From: JAXDMU01 sp963762435
Lineage (GTDB): Bacteria > Pseudomonadota > Alphaproteobacteria > ATCC43930 > CGMCC-115725
Assembly: GCA_963762435.1 (NCBI GenBank)
Contig: CAVXLN010000015.1
Coordinates: 1-64,000 of the forward strand
Direction of reading: 5' to 3'
DNA: 64,000 bases
The position numbers and the translations under genes are program-made. Below, piece after piece: positions 15,598 through 23,709 of the stretch. How positions within the stretch are numbered: position 1 is the first letter of the stretch; every line of letters starts with the position of its first letter. The notes under the pieces are model-generated. The model was not told where the DNA came from. It saw only the letters and a list, made by a program, of their open reading frames with translations, and made no database searches.

Positions 15598-16749
15598 TCA
15601 GAGGCCGAGCTCGGCCAGCAGCTTGGCGCGATCGGCGTCGAGCTCGGGTGCGGGCGGGCGGGTCGTCGGATCCTCGAAGCCTTCGATCTTGAGTGGATTG
15701 CCGGAAACCTTGAGCGGCCCGATGACCGGGTCATCAATTCCGACCAGCATGTTGCGCGCCGCAACTTGCGGATGGGCCAGCGCCTGGTCGACCGTGTTGA
15801 TCGGGCCGCATGGAATGCCGGCGCGATCCAAGATCTCGACCCAATGGGCGCGCGGTGCCGCCTTCAGGACAGCCTCGAGCGCCGTCTTCAGCGCGTCGGC
15901 ATGCTGGTTGCGGAGGTCGTTGGTGGCGAACCTCTTATCCTCGGCAAGCCCGCCCAAGCCCAGCGCCTGGACCAGCTTGACGAACAGCCCGTCATTGCCG
16001 GCCGCGATGATCAGCAGCCCATCCGCCGTCTCGAACGGCTCGAACGGCGTGATCGCCGGATGGCGCGCACCCAGCGGCCCCGGCACCTGGCCGGTCGCGG
16101 TGTAGCGCACGACGGCGTTTTCCAAGAGCGCCATCTGGCAATCGAGCATGGCGATGTCGACCTTGGTCGCCTCGCCGCTCAGCGCGCGGTGATAGAGGGC
16201 GGCATTGACCGCGATCGTGGTGTAGAGCCCGGCGCCGAGATCGCCGATCGAGACGCCGACCCGCGCCGGCTTCTCGCCCGGATGGCCGTTGATGCTCATG
16301 ATGCCGCCCAGCCCTTGGACGACCATGTCGTATGCCGGATATTTCGCATAAGGCCCGGTATGGCCGAAGCCCGAGGCCGAGGCATAGATCAGCTTGGGAT
16401 ATTTGGGATGCAGCGTGTCCCAGCCATAGCCCAGCTTCTCCATCGTCCCCGGCCGGAAATTCTCGACCAGCACGTCGACCTTGGTGAGCAGCCGCTCGAA
16501 GAGGGCGCGGTCCTTCTCGTCCTTGAGGTCGAGGGCGAGCAATTCCTTGCCGCGATTGACCGAGGAGAAATAGACCGACTTGCCATTGATGAAGGGGCCG
16601 TAATGCCGCGCATCGTCGCCCTTCCCGGGCGGCTCGATCTTGATGACCCGCGCGCCCAGCTCGGCCAAGAGCATGGTGCAATAGGGGCCGGCCAGGATGC
16701 GGGAAAGGTCGGCGACGATGACGCCGGAGAGCGGACCCTTGTGGGCCAT
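15598..16749 (-). CDS. CaiB/BaiF family (class III) CoA-transferase
   Basis: Cytoplasmic enzyme moving CoA between carboxylic acids through an aspartyl-CoA anhydride, 383 residues. Signature features: PLSGVIVADLSRILAGPYCT with LLAELGARVIKIEPPGKGD, then NRGKELLALDLK, and the catalytic aspartate, by motif Asp141 in KYPAYDMVVQGLGG. The ATG at 16749 gives the usual MxxxGPLxGV start; 25 more in-frame codons upstream do not match. First gene of a three-gene operon with an aldehyde dehydrogenase and threonine dehydratase. Substrate unknown. Confidence 0.93.
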   Translation of the reverse strand: MAHKGPLSGVIVADLSRILAGPYCTMLLAELGARVIKIEPPGKGDDARHYGPFINGKSVYFSSVNRGKELLALDLKDEKDRALFERLLTKVDVLVENFRPGTMEKLGYGWDTLHPKYPKLIYASASGFGHTGPYAKYPAYDMVVQGLGGIMSINGHPGEKPARVGVSIGDLGAGLYTTIAVNAALYHRALSGEATKVDIAMLDCQMALLENAVVRYTATGQVPGPLGARHPAITPFEPFETADGLLIIAAGNDGLFVKLVQALGLGGLAEDKRFATNDLRNQHADALKTALEAVLKAAPRAHWVEILDRAGIPCGPINTVDQALAHPQVAARNMLVGIDDPVIGPLKVSGNPLKIEGFEDPTTRPPAPELDADRAKLLAELGL

Positions 16750-16940
16750 ATCGTGATTCCATTCTGCGCGCGGATGATACTGGCCCTTGGCATAGCGCAT
16801 AGGATCGGATCGGGGCAACAGCACCGGTGCGCGCGGGGGCCATGCCGGGGGGAGCGGCGAGTTTCAAGAAGGGTGCAGCGGTGCGCGATGGTCTCAACCC
16901 CGGCACTTTCCTGTCAGCGGATGCTATGATAGAGCCCGAT

Positions 16941-16967
16941 GCGATCAGACTGATTCAGTCTGATCGC
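16941..16967. repeat. Perfect 13-bp palindrome
   Basis: gcgatcagactga (16941-16953), one base, tcagtctgatcgc (16955-16967): a perfect inverted repeat able to form a strong hairpin. It directly precedes the dispersed repeat at 16967-17045 and shares its GATCGC theme. Confidence 0.7.
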
Positions 16968-17045
16968 TGAATCGGTCTCTAAATATTTGAATCTAGAGCG
17001 GATTCACGCGATCCGATGATCCCATCTGATCGCGATCCGCTCTAG
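16967..17045. repeat. Dispersed intergenic palindromic repeat, copy 1
   Basis: Starts ctgaatcg, then ctct, an AT-rich stretch, ctagagcggat (16993-17003) and ends in the complementary atccgctctag (17035-17045), with inner cgcgatc/gatcgcg arms. A related 77-bp element lies at 51519-51596. Both have the same start (ctgaatcg-N2-ctct) and end (gatcgc-atccgctcta). Confidence 0.65.
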
Positions 17046-17053
17046 GCGAAGCG

Positions 17054-17725
17054 ATGGTGTTCTCTCGCTCCGTCCGCGCCGTCGTGTTCGATCTGGACGG
17101 TCTGCTGATCGACACGGAAGCCGGATTTCGGGACTCGCTTATCGCCGCTGCCGCCGAGCGTGGCTACGATCTGCCGCTTTCCTTGTTTCATCGGCTGCTC
17201 GGTGTGCCGAACGCCGAAAGCATCGGCACCCTCAAGGCACATTATGGTCCGGATTTTGACGCCGAGGGCCTTTTCGTCGCCTGTTGGACGCGGTTCCACG
17301 ACACGGTCGACCTGGCAAAGCTTCTGAAGACCGGTGTCCTGGAACTCCTCGACTATCTGGACGAGCTTGGAGTGCCCAAGGCCATCGCCACCTCCTCGCC
17401 GCACGCCTCGATCGAGCTCCATCTGGGACCGAGCGGGATTATCGGGCGCTTCGACACGATCGTCGCCAAAGGCGATTACGCGCGCTCAAAGCCCGCACCC
17501 GACCCGTATCTGCTCGCCGCACAGCGGCTGGGCATCGATCCCACCAAATGCCTGGCGCTCGAGGATTCTCACAACGGCGTTCGCTCGGCCCACGCCGCCG
17601 GCATGATGACGATCATGGTGCCCGACCTTCTGGAGCCGACGGACGAGATGCATGCCAAATGCGTCGGGATCGCCCGGACGCTGCACGATGTGCGGGATTT
17701 GCTGCTCGCACGGCGTCGGGGATAA
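17054..17725 (+). CDS. HAD superfamily phosphatase (beta-phosphoglucomutase-like)
   Basis: A 223-residue HAD-IA hydrolase. Motif I VFDLDGLLID (Asp13 nucleophile, Asp15), a helical cap, motif II around ATSSP, motif III KPAPDPYLLAAQRLG and motif IV LEDSHNGV are all intact. Substrates of this group are sugar phosphates or phosphoglycolate-like compounds; the specific one is not clear. It begins 9 nt after the dispersed repeat, without a strong ribosome binding site. It converges with a TPR lipoprotein gene. Confidence 0.92.
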   Translation: MVFSRSVRAVVFDLDGLLIDTEAGFRDSLIAAAAERGYDLPLSLFHRLLGVPNAESIGTLKAHYGPDFDAEGLFVACWTRFHDTVDLAKLLKTGVLELLDYLDELGVPKAIATSSPHASIELHLGPSGIIGRFDTIVAKGDYARSKPAPDPYLLAAQRLGIDPTKCLALEDSHNGVRSAHAAGMMTIMVPDLLEPTDEMHAKCVGIARTLHDVRDLLLARRRG

Positions 17726-17744
17726 CACTGGTTGACAGAGGGTG

Positions 17745-18869
17745 TCAGAGGCGCGCCTTAGCGACCTTCTGCTCGACGGCTGGATCGATGGCGCGCGCCC
17801 GGGCGAAGTTGGCCTTCGCGGTTTCAGCGTTACCCCGTTGCTGGTTGATGAGGGCCACTCCGTACCAGGAGACGGCATCTTGCACGTCCATGATCACTGC
17901 GGTGCTGAAATCGCGCCAGGCGTCATCGACGCGGTCCAACTTCAGCTCGACCCAACCGCGCTGGCCATAGCCTCTGGCGCCCTTCGGATGGATCTTGATC
18001 TCCTGGTCGAAGTCCTTGATCGCCGCCTCGTAGTTCGCGAGGCGCGCGTAAGCTTGGCCGCGTCCGTCGAAGCCATAGTCCAGGAACGGATAGAGCTGAA
18101 GCAGGCGGCTGTAGTCATCGACCGTCTGGTCATACTTCCCCATCTCGGCGTTCGTCTCAGCGCGCATCTGGATTGCGCCGAGATATGTGGGCAGTAGCTG
18201 AAGCGCGCGGTCGTAATCTGCGATCGCCTCATCGTACTGGTGCTTCCTTCGGTACGCTTGTCCGCGCTCGACGAAGGCGGTGTAAGCCTTCGGATTGATC
18301 GCTAATCCCCTGTCGAGATCCTGGATCGCCTCGTCATAGCGGCCGATATCCAGCAGAATATAGCCCCGCGCAAACCGCGCCTGAGCCAGATTCGGGTCGA
18401 GGCTTATCGCCTTGTCGTAATTCTCGAGCGCTGGCCGATAGTCGCGATCGTTGGCCACGTTCCAGCGGCTCCACGCATAGAAGCTGCCGCGAACGAGGTA
18501 CGCCTCGGCCAGGTTCGGATCGAGCTTGATCGCCGAATCGGCATCCGGGAGAGCGAGGTCATATTTCTGCAGGCTTTGGTACGCCTTGGCGCGGTCGACA
18601 TAGGCGGCCGCCAGATCCGGCTGAAGGCGAATTGCTTCACTGAAATCCCGGACCGCCTGCTCATGTTCGCCTGTCGCCTGCCTTTGATCCCGGGCTTCCT
18701 GGAATTTGCTGCCCCGATCGAGGTCGGCCAATCCCCGGCTCATGAAGCCGGTGGCGTCGGTCGGGTTCGGGGATGGCGGTGGGGAGTTCGGCGCGGCGCA
18801 CGAGGATAGCAAGACGGCTAATAATGTTGCCGCCGCAAAGCGGATATGCGTCCCAAGCCTGAAATCCAT
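17745..18869 (-). CDS. Tetratricopeptide-repeat lipoprotein
   Basis: A 374-residue predicted lipoprotein: n-region, hydrophobic core and lipobox LLSSC, then a short Pro/Ser-rich linker and about eight TPR units from residue 70 to the end, recognisable by repeated pattern A-x-x-D-(F/Y)-(D/S)-x-A-(I/L)-x-L-x-P. Such proteins are scaffolds at the membrane; no catalytic residues are expected. It stands alone, upstream of the convergent HAD gene, with pdxJ 165 bp upstream on the same strand. Specific partner unknown. Confidence 0.88.
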   Translation of the reverse strand: MDFRLGTHIRFAAATLLAVLLSSCAAPNSPPPSPNPTDATGFMSRGLADLDRGSKFQEARDQRQATGEHEQAVRDFSEAIRLQPDLAAAYVDRAKAYQSLQKYDLALPDADSAIKLDPNLAEAYLVRGSFYAWSRWNVANDRDYRPALENYDKAISLDPNLAQARFARGYILLDIGRYDEAIQDLDRGLAINPKAYTAFVERGQAYRRKHQYDEAIADYDRALQLLPTYLGAIQMRAETNAEMGKYDQTVDDYSRLLQLYPFLDYGFDGRGQAYARLANYEAAIKDFDQEIKIHPKGARGYGQRGWVELKLDRVDDAWRDFSTAVIMDVQDAVSWYGVALINQQRGNAETAKANFARARAIDPAVEQKVAKARL

Positions 18870-18914
18870 GTGCTTGCCCCCTCCAGGTCAAATTCCAGCA
18901 TGGCGCGCCTTGTA

Positions 18915-18955
18915 GTGGGCATCCTGCCCGCCGGCGGGCGGGACGCCCGCCCCAC
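18915..18955. repeat. GC-rich nested palindrome downstream of pdxJ
   Basis: gcccgccggcgggc (18926-18939) is a perfect 14-bp palindrome flanked by gtggg (18915) and cccac (18951-18955). It lies about 80 nt past the pdxJ stop. It may act in termination or be an extragenic GC-rich repeat. Confidence 0.4.
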
Positions 18956-19034
18956 TTTTCACCATAAGCTCAATCGGAGCATAGGAATGGCTAACGTTCG
19001 CTGACTGGGGCGACGCCTGCTGGACGCTTATGGA

Positions 19035-19775
19035 TTAGGCGAGCGCCTGCTTATAGGCCTTCACCGCCGCCGCGAACCTCATCACCAGCGCATCGGCCGT
19101 CAGCTCATGCCCGATCGAGGCTTCCGCCACCATCGGCATGGCCGCGCGCAGCGGCGGCAGATTGGCGAGATTGAGGTCGTGGCCGATATTCACAGTGAGG
19201 CCCAGCGCCGCCGCCGCTTCACCGGCCGCCGCACAAGCGGCGAGCGCCATCTCGGCGGCGCCGGCCCTCGCGGCGGTGGCGTAGCTGCCGGTATAGATCT
19301 CGATCCCGTCGGCACCCGTGGCATGCACGCGCGGCACGATCGCGGCATCGGGATCGAGGAACAGAATCACGCGGCAGCGATACTGCTTCAGTGCCGCCAC
19401 CGCCTCCGTCACCAGCGCCGCCTCGCTGGACCCAAGCCGCCAGCCGGCTTCCGAGGTCAGGACATCGGGCGCGTCCGGCACCAGCGTCACCTGCTCGGGC
19501 CGCACTTCCTCGACCAGCTCGAAGAGCCGTTGATCCGGATAGCCCTCGATGCTGAGCTCGAAGCCCGGCCGCCACGGTGCCATCAGCCGGGCCAGATCCG
19601 TCACGTCGCTGCGGCGGATATGGCGCTCGTCCGGCCGCGGATGAACTGTGATGCCGTCGGCCCCCGCCTCATGGGCGATCCGGGCAAAACTCATCAGATC
19701 GGGCACGCCGGTGCGCCGCGCATTGCGCAGCAGCGCCACCTTGTTGAGATTGACGTTGAGACGGGCGGCTTGCAT
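19035..19775 (-). CDS. pdxJ: Pyridoxine 5'-phosphate synthase
   Basis: Last ring-forming step of DXP-dependent vitamin B6 synthesis, joining 1-deoxyxylulose 5-phosphate and 3-amino-2-oxopropyl phosphate. The 246-residue TIM barrel has RLNVNLNKVALLRNARRTG at the start, GITVHPRPDERHIR (the key His/Arg pair), FELSIEGYP, QVTLVPDAPDVLTSEAGW, and the phosphate-binding LTVNIGHDLNLANLP plus EASIGHELTADAL. Full length. Monocistronic here; other pdx genes are not in the window. Confidence 0.97.
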   Translation of the reverse strand: MQAARLNVNLNKVALLRNARRTGVPDLMSFARIAHEAGADGITVHPRPDERHIRRSDVTDLARLMAPWRPGFELSIEGYPDQRLFELVEEVRPEQVTLVPDAPDVLTSEAGWRLGSSEAALVTEAVAALKQYRCRVILFLDPDAAIVPRVHATGADGIEIYTGSYATAARAGAAEMALAACAAAGEAAAALGLTVNIGHDLNLANLPPLRAAMPMVAEASIGHELTADALVMRFAAAVKAYKQALA

Positions 19776-19869
19776 GGCGGGGCTCCTTCGGCACCCAGCC
19801 TAGCGCAGAACGCCATGACCGCTTTCGATGGCCCTATGCGGTTTTGTCGGCGCTCGCTACGGTCCGACT

Positions 19870-20334
19870 ATGGAGATCCGCGACGCTCTTCCCGCCGATG
19901 CCGCCGCCGTCGCCGATGTGCTGCGGCGCTCGATCATCGAGCTCTGCCAGATCGATCATGGCGGCGATCCGGCCGTGTTCGAGCGCTGGGCCGGCAACAA
20001 GACGGCCGAGAACGCGCTCGCCTGGATGAGTGCTCCCGATCAGGCGATGCTGGTGGCGCTCGATTCCGGCCGGATCGCCGCAGTCGGGCTCGTCACCGCG
20101 GCCGGCGAGGTCCGGCTCAACTACGTGGCGCCGGAGGCCCGGTTCCGGGGCTTCAGCCGCGCGCTCATGGCCGCGCTGGAGGCGCGGGCGAAGGAGTTCG
20201 GCTGCACGAGCTGCACCCTCACCAGCACGGCGACAGCGCGCCGCTTCTACCTTTCGATCGGCTATGCCGAGCAAGGCATCGAGCCCGGCCTGGCATCGGG
20301 CCACTCCCTCTATCGGATGGCGAAGCGGCTTTGA
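19870..20334 (+). CDS. GNAT family N-acetyltransferase
   Basis: A 154-residue acetyl-CoA-dependent acetyltransferase. N-terminal MEIRDALPADAAAVADVLRR and the acetyl-CoA loop region VAPEARFRGFSRALMAALEA (a variant of the R/Q-x-x-G-x-G/A motif), then TSTATARRFYLSIGY. Substrate unknown. The ATG at 19870 gives the standard N-terminus. Its TGA overlaps the TTG start of the following phosphotransferase (TTGA), so the two are translationally coupled. Confidence 0.88.
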   Translation: MEIRDALPADAAAVADVLRRSIIELCQIDHGGDPAVFERWAGNKTAENALAWMSAPDQAMLVALDSGRIAAVGLVTAAGEVRLNYVAPEARFRGFSRALMAALEARAKEFGCTSCTLTSTATARRFYLSIGYAEQGIEPGLASGHSLYRMAKRL

Positions 20335-21209
20335 CCCCGTCCATCGATGCGACTCTCGTTCATCGGCTGATCGCCGAACAGTTCCCGGCCTGGGCCAACC
20401 TGCCGATCGAGCCGGTCGTGCCGGGCGGGTGGGACAACCGCACTTTCCGTCTGGGCGACGCCATGCTCGTCCGCCTGCCGAGCGCCGCAGGCTATGCCGC
20501 CCAGGTCGCGAAGGAGCAGCGCTGGCTGCCCGCCTTGGCGCCGCATCTGCCGCTGCCGATCCCGGTTCCCTTGGCCAAGGGTGAGCCGGGTGCCGGATAT
20601 CCTTGGTCCTGGTCGGTCTATCGCTGGCTCGAGGGCCAGCCCACGACGCTGGATCGGATCGCCGATCTCGATCGGTTCGCGATGGCACTCGGGGATTTCA
20701 TTGCAGCGCTCCACCGCATCGATGCGGGTGAGGGGCCGCCGGCGGGACAGCATAATTTCCATCGCGGCGGCGCGCTGGCGGTCTATGACACCGAAACCCG
20801 CGCCGCACTCGCCGCTCTCGATGGCCGGATCGACACGGATACGTGCGAAGCCATCTGGGCCGAGGCGCTCGCCTCCGCGTGGCGCCGGCCGCCGGTTTGG
20901 GTCCATGGCGATATGGCGGCCGGCAATCTGCTGATCCGCGACGGCACGCTCGCTGCCGTGATTGATTTCGGCAGCTCGGCCGTGGGCGATCCTGCCTGCG
21001 ATCTCGTCATCGCCTGGACGCTGTTCCACGGCTCGAGCCGCGCCGGATTCCGCGCCGCCTTGCCGCTCGACGGCGACACCTGGCGCCGCGCCCGCGGCTG
21101 GGCTCTGTGGAAGGCGCTCATCACCGTTGCCGGGCACGAGGCCAACCAGCGTGAGGTCGAAACCTCCCGGCGCGTCATCGGCGCACTTCTGGCCGAGCGC
21201 GGCACTTAA
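20331..21209 (+). CDS. Aminoglycoside phosphotransferase-family kinase
   Basis: A 292-residue kinase-like phosphotransferase of the APH/choline kinase superfamily. The Brenner motif VHGDMAAGNLL holds the catalytic Asp and Asn, and VIDFGSSAVGDPACD gives the metal-binding Asp; the N-lobe has WDNRTFRLGDAMLVRLPS with a hydrophobic strand. Members phosphorylate aminoglycosides, macrolides, homoserine or other small hydroxyl compounds, so resistance cannot be asserted. The TTG at 20331 overlaps the upstream stop; no ATG is available near the domain start. Co-expressed with a GNAT acetyltransferase. Confidence 0.88.
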   Translation: MTPSIDATLVHRLIAEQFPAWANLPIEPVVPGGWDNRTFRLGDAMLVRLPSAAGYAAQVAKEQRWLPALAPHLPLPIPVPLAKGEPGAGYPWSWSVYRWLEGQPTTLDRIADLDRFAMALGDFIAALHRIDAGEGPPAGQHNFHRGGALAVYDTETRAALAALDGRIDTDTCEAIWAEALASAWRRPPVWVHGDMAAGNLLIRDGTLAAVIDFGSSAVGDPACDLVIAWTLFHGSSRAGFRAALPLDGDTWRRARGWALWKALITVAGHEANQREVETSRRVIGALLAERGT

Positions 21210-21421
21210 GAACAATTCCAATAATTCCCGAATAGAGCGTTCCGTTTCCGCACTAAGGCAACCACTTGCCTACAGGTGACCACCCAACTTATTCTAAGCA
21301 ACGTGCAGGAAGGGCCGACCGCTACAGCCGAATCGCAAGAATAATAATTGGCCCGCCAACCGGCGCCTTTGAAAATACAAAACGGGGCGCTGAACACCGA
21401 TAAGGGAGGGGCTGACTGATC

Positions 21422-22402
21422 ATGTCCAGCACACGGAATATTTTCATCGCCGCGGCATCGGCCGCCTGCCTGAGTTTCGCTGGCTCGGCTGAGGCCGCCG
21501 GCACGCCGACCGTGTCCGAATTCCTGAATGCGGCCAACGCGGTCTATCTCATCAATGCAACCCCCAGCGGCATGACCCGCTTCACCCATAACGGCGTGCC
21601 CGTGACCCTGGTCGACGATGCCGACGGCGCCGTCGCCTCGGTCTATGTGACCGCCGAGCACCAGGTGGTCATCGCCTATCAGGGCACGACCGGCGGCTTG
21701 AACTTCCTGGTCAATCCGATCGCGGCCGCGACGCAGGTCGCGACCGACATCCAGGTCGTGCTGTCGGATGACTATAGCGGCACGCCGCCCGCCGCGCTGA
21801 CGAGCTCGCTCAATTTCGCCGGGCTCGTCGTATCGCTGGCGGAGGCGCAGGGCTTCACCACGGCGAACATCTTCGTCACCGGTCATTCGCTCGGCGGGAT
21901 CGAGGCCGAGTATGTCGCCCAGCAGACCGGCCTCGGCGGCATCGCCTTCGAATCGACCGGGATCGCCGATCGGCCGGCTTCGGGCGTCACCGGCGCCAAT
22001 TTCGTCAATACCGTCACCTTCGGCGACCCGGTCGGCAATTTCGGTTCCGATATCCAGGCGGAGCAGCCGACGGCGCCGCCCTTCGTGGCCGGCGGCGGCA
22101 TGGCGCCGCATTTCGGCCAGATCGTGTTCCTCGGCACGCCGTCCGACGAGACGACGCTGCGCAACGACATCGAAGGCAAGTCGGTCCTCAATCTCGGCAG
22201 CGATCTCGACTTCATCGAGCTGCTGCTCGAATTCCACCTGCCTGGCGTCCAGGCGCATGACCTCGAGGTCACGCTCAACCCCAGCTCGGCCATCGTCGAC
22301 GATGTCGGCGACATGGCCGGGCAGGTGCTGAATGTCGGCAACCTCCAGATCCCGGCCTTCATCAATGCCGCCAGTGCGGCCGGGCGGCTGGTCAAGGGCT
22401 GA
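21422..22402 (+). CDS. Secreted lipase-like alpha/beta hydrolase
   Basis: A 326-residue exported protein. Residues 1-26 are a signal peptide ending AEAA. A lipase class 3-type core follows: HQVVIAYQGTT near residue 82, then VTGHSLGGIEAEYVA with the nucleophile elbow Gly-His-Ser-Leu-Gly near residue 158. The acid Asp is probably in VTFGDPVGN and a His lies in the C-terminal half (QAHDLEV or APHFGQ). The mature sequence is rich in Ala, Thr and acidic residues, as in many secreted proteins. Substrate unknown. It stands alone, with a hairpin after the stop. Confidence 0.82.
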   Translation: MSSTRNIFIAAASAACLSFAGSAEAAGTPTVSEFLNAANAVYLINATPSGMTRFTHNGVPVTLVDDADGAVASVYVTAEHQVVIAYQGTTGGLNFLVNPIAAATQVATDIQVVLSDDYSGTPPAALTSSLNFAGLVVSLAEAQGFTTANIFVTGHSLGGIEAEYVAQQTGLGGIAFESTGIADRPASGVTGANFVNTVTFGDPVGNFGSDIQAEQPTAPPFVAGGGMAPHFGQIVFLGTPSDETTLRNDIEGKSVLNLGSDLDFIELLLEFHLPGVQAHDLEVTLNPSSAIVDDVGDMAGQVLNVGNLQIPAFINAASAAGRLVKG

Positions 22403-22415
22403 GCCAAGAGCAAAA

Positions 22416-22443
22416 GGGGGCGGACCGCTCGGGATCCGCCCCC
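22416..22443 (-). terminator. Hairpin between lipase-like gene and kdgT
   Basis: gggggcgga (22416-22424) pairs with tccgccccc (22435-22443). Read on the minus strand it is followed by TTTTG, a typical intrinsic terminator 7 nt past the kdgT stop; it may also stop the convergent plus-strand lipase gene. Confidence 0.75.
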
Positions 22444-22449
22444 GACCAG

Positions 22450-23433
22450 TCAGGCCGTCTCGGTCGCGGGATTGAGCGTGGCGGTGCCGGGCGCCGCCGC
22501 TGCCTTCCGCGCCTGCACCCGGCGATACATCCAGGCGGTGAGCATCGGAGTCAGCACGGCAGTCACGATGACCGAGGCCGCGACCTGGACGGTCGCCACC
22601 GGTGCCAGTGCGGCGTAGCTCGGATCGGCGAGAGCGATCGCCTTCGGCACCGCGGCCGAGTTGCCGGCCGTGCTCGACGCCGCCGCCCCAGCGATGCCCG
22701 AGCCGCCCAGCAGCTTGTCGGCCAGGATGCAGACGATGCCGGTCACGACCAGCACGAACACGCCGAGCCCGAGGCCCGGCAGCCCGCCGGTCACGACATT
22801 GCCGAGATTGATCGTCTGGCCCAGCGTGAAGGCCATGAAGGGCACGATCAGTGCCTCGCGCTTCCCGAAGAAGTCGCGGATATCGTCGTCGAGATTGCCC
22901 AGAACGGCGCCGGCGATGATGGGGGCGATGACCGACACCATGCTGAGCCACGGTATGTTGGCGAGGCCGGCCCCGACCAGGATCAGCATGCTGAGGAACG
23001 GGCCGGTCTCGATGCTCTGCGGCACATAGGTGCCGGCATCCTCCTTATCGCCCATGGCGCTGGTGAGCGCCAGGAACATGCCGCCATTGGTGTCGCTCAA
23101 GGCCACGAGGAGGGCGAGGGTGCTGATGCCGAAGAATTCGCCGCCGAAGAATTTCGCGACCGAGAGCGAGATCAGCATGGCCATGCCGACCTTGGCGAAC
23201 ATGATGCCGAAGCCGCGCTTCAGCATGCGCGGCGCCGTGCGCAGCGTCATCTTGGTGCCGGTCGCGAAGAGATACATGCCGAGCACGGTCGGATATCCGG
23301 CACCGCTCAGCGCCTCGGTGAAGCCGCCGATCTTCAAGAGGTTCGGGAAGAAGGTGTTGATGATCATACCAAGGAACAGCGGCACCACCATCAGCCCGCC
23401 GGGCACCTTGTTAATGCTTTGAAGGATCTTCAT
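22450..23433 (-). CDS. kdgT: 2-keto-3-deoxygluconate permease
   Basis: A 327-residue inner-membrane symporter with about ten hydrophobic segments. It starts MKILQSINKVPGGLMVVPLF, a near-diagnostic KdgT opening, and has GTKMTLRTAPRMLKRGFGIM, ALSDTNGGMFLALTSAMGD and GSGIAGAAASSTAGNSAAVP. It imports 2-keto-3-deoxygluconate from pectin or alginate breakdown. No kdgK/kdgA genes are adjacent. Divergent from glgC with a 276-bp spacer. Confidence 0.93.
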   Translation of the reverse strand: MKILQSINKVPGGLMVVPLFLGMIINTFFPNLLKIGGFTEALSGAGYPTVLGMYLFATGTKMTLRTAPRMLKRGFGIMFAKVGMAMLISLSVAKFFGGEFFGISTLALLVALSDTNGGMFLALTSAMGDKEDAGTYVPQSIETGPFLSMLILVGAGLANIPWLSMVSVIAPIIAGAVLGNLDDDIRDFFGKREALIVPFMAFTLGQTINLGNVVTGGLPGLGLGVFVLVVTGIVCILADKLLGGSGIAGAAASSTAGNSAAVPKAIALADPSYAALAPVATVQVAASVIVTAVLTPMLTAWMYRRVQARKAAAAPGTATLNPATETA

Positions 23434-23709
23434 ATCCGTTCCTGGATCGGTTGTTTAGATTGGCCCCAACCATCCTTATAGGACATGCCGTGGCACCGGC
23501 ATATTTCCGATCCTGCAAGGCAGCCTCCAGCCGACGCGCAAATTTCATGATTGCCGCACCGTTCCCGGCCTGGTGTGGAACTTCGGCGCGCTTTCAGGGG
23601 TTTCGGTCTCGAGGGACGACGTGATTCTTGTCGCCGCTCCGCAACAGCTCTAGGCTTCGCTATAAGCAGCCGTGGCGTGCGTCTGGGATCCGATCAAGGA
23701 GCGACCCGC

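Larger units (their letters stand above)
16750..17053. other. Intergenic region carrying a palindromic repeat
   Basis: No gene is visible between the divergent CoA-transferase and HAD genes. The right half (16941-17045) consists of two palindromes described separately; the left half should hold the CoA-transferase promoter. Confidence 0.6.

Noticed and set aside
14106..15692. A 528-codon plus-strand open frame opposite the aldehyde dehydrogenase
   Set aside because: The minus strand encodes a complete enzyme with catalytic Glu and Cys; the antisense product is His/Arg-rich noise.
19870..21209. Antibiotic-resistance operon
   Set aside because: The families fit, but most members have other substrates and no mobile element is nearby; kept only as a hypothesis.
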